From IMG/VR virus record IMGVR_UViG_3300030430_002719, positions 1 to 24,419 of that record: 24,419 nt of DNA; one strand, given 5' to 3'. Below are positions 21,912 through 24,419 of this stretch, piece by piece. A model generated the notes under the pieces. That model made no database searches, was not told the origin of the DNA, and saw only the letters and a list, made by a program, of their open reading frames with translations. The number at the start of each line of letters is the position of its first letter. The first letter of the stretch is position 1. Both the position numbers and the translations under genes were made by a program. This DNA comes from a virus.

Positions 21912-23999
21912 TTAAAAGCCTAGGCTCGTTCTCATTCGAGTGACCGGGTCTAGTCTAACTGGCGTCTCGGGCGGGCTTCCTAGCATGGAGGCATCCGCCG
22001 ACACTTCGTCGAGATATGCTCCAAGTGTTTTCCGATTGCCGGTCATTCGCATCTGTCTTGCAAGTTGCGGGTTGTCTTTGAGTTGCCTCAAAATGCGCAG
22101 CTCTTGCTTCAAGTTAAAGCGCATATCAGAGTCACCCAAGAACAGCCGCACAGCCGCGTTCACTCGCTGGAAGTTCTTCGCGTAGTCTGACTCTTTGTTT
22201 TCGACTCCAGGGAACTCGCGTCGCTTAGCGTCGTTCAAGCTCCGCGGAGTCAAGAATGTGTAGTCGGCTTCTTCAAAGAACTCGTCGGGACCCTGCTCAG
22301 TTATGCCGCTAAGCGGCTGAAGCTCGTCGGATTGCTGAATGCCAAACAGGTCAACGATCTGTGGTGTTGCCTTGAGCCATTCTTCGAGCGTCGAGTTTTC
22401 GTTGAGCTCGATGCCGTTGCTGTTGAGAAGCCTATAGTCGCGCACATCTCGAAGCAGTCTTAAATACTGCCTCTGAGCCACGGCCTTCTTCATCGGATCG
22501 CCGGTGCGGCTTCGCATTGTTTCCAGGTCCACATTCAAGCGAAGAGCAATGACGTCAATATGCGCATCGACTGCTGCGTCGTTGGCCTGCTTGTCAGTTT
22601 CAAATCCTTGCCGGCGAGATTTGAGATATGCCCGGTAGTATCGTTTGAAGTCTTCGCTGCCTTCGACCGCTCCCAGACTGTTCATCAAGGATGTCGCATC
22701 TGCGCGACTCATGGTCCGGAAGGCGAAGCTGCCCTTGTTGCGCACCGTGACCGTGTCGCCATTCGACAGACGCTCCAGCACATCGAAAGCCTCAGTTGAC
22801 AAAGGCTCTGCGGGTCGGTTGTTGAATCGATCGATGAGCTGTTGCACCGCCCCAAGCTGGTCATACTTACGCAACTCGAGGTAGTTGGGCAGCCTTTCCA
22901 AGATAGGAAACTGGCCTGCTTCGATCTGTGTCTGGAGATCACGCTTTGCCTTTTCAAATGCCGCAGCGCCTTGCTCCAAATTATCAGACTGCATGCGCCG
23001 GATGAGCGCATCGCCGAACTTCAAGACTGACGATTGCTCGTCCGGAGTTAAGTTGCTCCGATCGATGTAGTCTTGAAGACTTTGCCGAAAGCGCACAGTC
23101 CGCTCTTCCGGGGTATCCGGACCATCCACGACACTGGCAGAGAATAAGTCGTTGACCTCGCCGGTGATTCGGTTGGATCGCTCCACCAGTTCGATGGTTT
23201 GCTGCTTGCCCTTCAAATCTTCGGTGAGCTTTTCCAGCTGCTGCGGAGTCATGCGCGACTTGAATACGTCGACAACTCTTTGAGCTTCTTCGACTTCATC
23301 TGGCGTCGTCGCTCTCTCCGTCAAAAGAGTCGTCGCATTGAATAGCAGCGCCGACTCTGCTGTGCGCATGAACTCAGCCGTCGCCGCTTCGCCGAGACCT
23401 CGTAGGTCGGCGACATTCCGCAGACTCTGCCGATACTCCTCTAGTGCGCGCCTCTCATCATCCGCATCAATTGCGACCGTAGACTCTCCGCTGATGATTG
23501 CGCTGTAGTCTCGTGCAGCGCCGGCAACCTTGGCCTCGGCCTCGCCGATGTTGAGGGCTCGCACCTGCTGCGCCGCATGACGGTCTACGTAGCCGCGAGC
23601 TCGGTCGCGACGATTCATGCTGTACTGCTCATACAGCCGTCGCTGCCTAGCGTTTTGCAATCGCTGGCCGAACTCTTTGCGCTTGTCTTCAAGCTGCGCG
23701 ACGGTGTCCTCGTAGGTGTCACGCGCGTCTTGCCCAACCTTGCTACTGAAGCCCTTCGTCGGATCTAAGACGTTGCGAGTGTATTCGTCGTATAGGTTCG
23801 CCGCCGCTTGGACTTCTGCCTGGTCGACCTCGTCTTGCACCTGCTGACCCAGCGCGCCGATACCGCGACCAAAGTTGTCCAGGGCTTGCGCAACCTGCTC
23901 GCCCTGCTGAATGGCTGGCGGCGTTGGAATCGATGCTGCGTCCACCGGTCGAGCTGCGCCCGACGTCGCTGGTGCAGCCCCAAACTTTGGGACTCTCAT
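21912..23999 (-). CDS. Internal virion protein (695 aa, T7 gp15-like position)
   Basis: A long, mostly helical, charged protein with few hydrophobic stretches. Size and location between a small internal protein and the giant match T7 gp15 (747 residues), part of the DNA ejectosome that spans the periplasm. After a Pro/Ala-rich start (FGAAPATSGAARPVDAAS) the N-terminus reads ALDNFGRGIGALGQQVQDEV (about 39-58) and EVQAAANLYDEYTRNVLDP, a pattern common to podoviral internal virion proteins. The middle (about 90-330) is continuous helix rich in Arg/Glu/Gln, and the end carries MRMTGNRKTLGAYLDEVSAD. No catalytic motif is visible. Start ATG 23999 overlaps the upstream stop as ATGA and has GGAG nine bases upstream. 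Homology to gp15 is inferred mainly from synteny and composition. Confidence 0.8.
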   Translation of the reverse strand: MRVPKFGAAPATSGAARPVDAASIPTPPAIQQGEQVAQALDNFGRGIGALGQQVQDEVDQAEVQAAANLYDEYTRNVLDPTKGFSSKVGQDARDTYEDTVAQLEDKRKEFGQRLQNARQRRLYEQYSMNRRDRARGYVDRHAAQQVRALNIGEAEAKVAGAARDYSAIISGESTVAIDADDERRALEEYRQSLRNVADLRGLGEAATAEFMRTAESALLFNATTLLTERATTPDEVEEAQRVVDVFKSRMTPQQLEKLTEDLKGKQQTIELVERSNRITGEVNDLFSASVVDGPDTPEERTVRFRQSLQDYIDRSNLTPDEQSSVLKFGDALIRRMQSDNLEQGAAAFEKAKRDLQTQIEAGQFPILERLPNYLELRKYDQLGAVQQLIDRFNNRPAEPLSTEAFDVLERLSNGDTVTVRNKGSFAFRTMSRADATSLMNSLGAVEGSEDFKRYYRAYLKSRRQGFETDKQANDAAVDAHIDVIALRLNVDLETMRSRTGDPMKKAVAQRQYLRLLRDVRDYRLLNSNGIELNENSTLEEWLKATPQIVDLFGIQQSDELQPLSGITEQGPDEFFEEADYTFLTPRSLNDAKRREFPGVENKESDYAKNFQRVNAAVRLFLGDSDMRFNLKQELRILRQLKDNPQLARQMRMTGNRKTLGAYLDEVSADASMLGSPPETPVRLDPVTRMRTSLGF

Positions 24000-24419
24000 G
24001 TGATAAAGCTCCGGTAGGCGGCGTAGTCTCTGAGAACGCCACCCGTCGATGAGACGAACTGCGCAGCGCCGGCGGTTGCTGAGCTGATCTGGTTGGCGGA
24101 TCGCCGCAGGTTGCCCGCACCCACGTTGGCCAGCATGCTTTGATTCCGCAGGTTGGTCCCCTGCATTCGGGCGGCCCCCGCGCGCGCGACGCTCTCTCGG
24201 TTGATTGCTAGTCGCTGCACCTCTTTGACCATCTCTGTGGTGTCAGTGATGTCGCGAGCACTGCCTTGATCGACGACGACGCCGCGGGCCGCGGCCGACA
24301 CTCGCTGCCTAGCTTTGACTTGGCCCGCCTCGGCCGTGGATTGCGCGATAGCCGCACGGCCTTGCTGCATGATGGCATTGGCGTTTCGCTCCGCGGCGCG
24401 CGCGTTGATGCTGCTGATG
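23996..24419 (-). CDS. Internal virion protein, C-terminal part (5' end outside window)
   Basis: The frame is open to the right edge, giving about 140 residues. The upstream codons (reading ISSINARAAERNANAI) continue into MQQGRAAIAQSTAEAGQVKA, so the ATG at 24370 is internal and not the start. The segment RVSAAARGVVVDQGSARDIT followed by a long helix and ARAGAARMQGTNLR matches the common podoviral internal virion/core protein pattern (Ala- and Arg-rich helices around a GSARD-type motif), in the position of T7 gp14. The C-terminus is FVSSTGGVLRDYAAYRSFIT. gp14 forms the outer-membrane part of the ejection channel; the analogous role here is inferred. It overlaps the next gene by 4 bp. Confidence 0.75.
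   Translation of the reverse strand, partial: ISSINARAAERNANAIMQQGRAAIAQSTAEAGQVKARQRVSAAARGVVVDQGSARDITDTTEMVKEVQRLAINRESVARAGAARMQGTNLRNQSMLANVGAGNLRRSANQISSATAGAAQFVSSTGGVLRDYAAYRSFIT

Overview
The window is a contiguous piece of a tailed double-stranded DNA phage (Caudoviricetes) with podovirus-type genes. Every convincing gene lies on the minus strand, so transcription runs from position 24419 towards position 1. Signs of a short-tailed phage are a T7-like head-to-tail connector (portal), a large internal-virion (ejection) protein triad including a 3165-residue giant, and a repeat-rich tail fibre. No integrase or recognisable lysogeny repressor is visible, and neither are tRNAs, a DNA polymerase, an RNA polymerase, capsid or lysis genes. 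The phage therefore probably depends on host RNA polymerase and host replisome, and its capsid, scaffold and lysis genes should lie outside the window. High GC, an XF1762-type gene and strong GGAGG-type ribosome binding sites point to a Gram-negative, probably proteobacterial, host (inference).

In transcription order, the right half (24419-12246) is the late virion block: the C-terminal part of an internal virion protein, a 695-residue internal virion protein, the 3165-residue polyvalent giant with an HExxH zincin motif, and a 45-residue lysine/methionine/glycine-rich protein built on a 33-bp tandem repeat. Order and sizes recall T7 genes 14-15-16. The block ends at two candidate rho-independent terminators (12036-12076 and 12167-12203).

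A 424-bp non-coding region (11822-12245) follows. Besides the terminators it holds a dense set of short inverted repeats that look like operators. From it runs a tightly overlapping replication/recombination operon: a replication initiator with three 10-bp iterons inside its coding sequence, a winged-helix protein, an XF1762-family protein, a small coiled protein, a RuvC-like resolvase, an acidic protein with its own candidate promoter/operator, a small membrane protein, a PD-(D/E)XK exonuclease, an ERF annealing protein, SSB, a zinc-ribbon protein and a stand-alone DnaA domain IV protein.

With no visible terminator the operon continues into packaging and connector genes (terS, terL, a GNAT acetyltransferase, a small protein, portal) and then a tail fibre open at the left edge. 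Most junctions are 4-bp or 8-bp overlaps or 2-bp gaps, so translational coupling is expected throughout. The most notable points are the initiator-embedded iterons, the DnaA domain IV protein beside terS, the -10-centred operator at 9280-9311, the operator cluster at 11922-12025, the mosaic giant protein with a zincin, and paired cysteines in the fibre shaft repeats.
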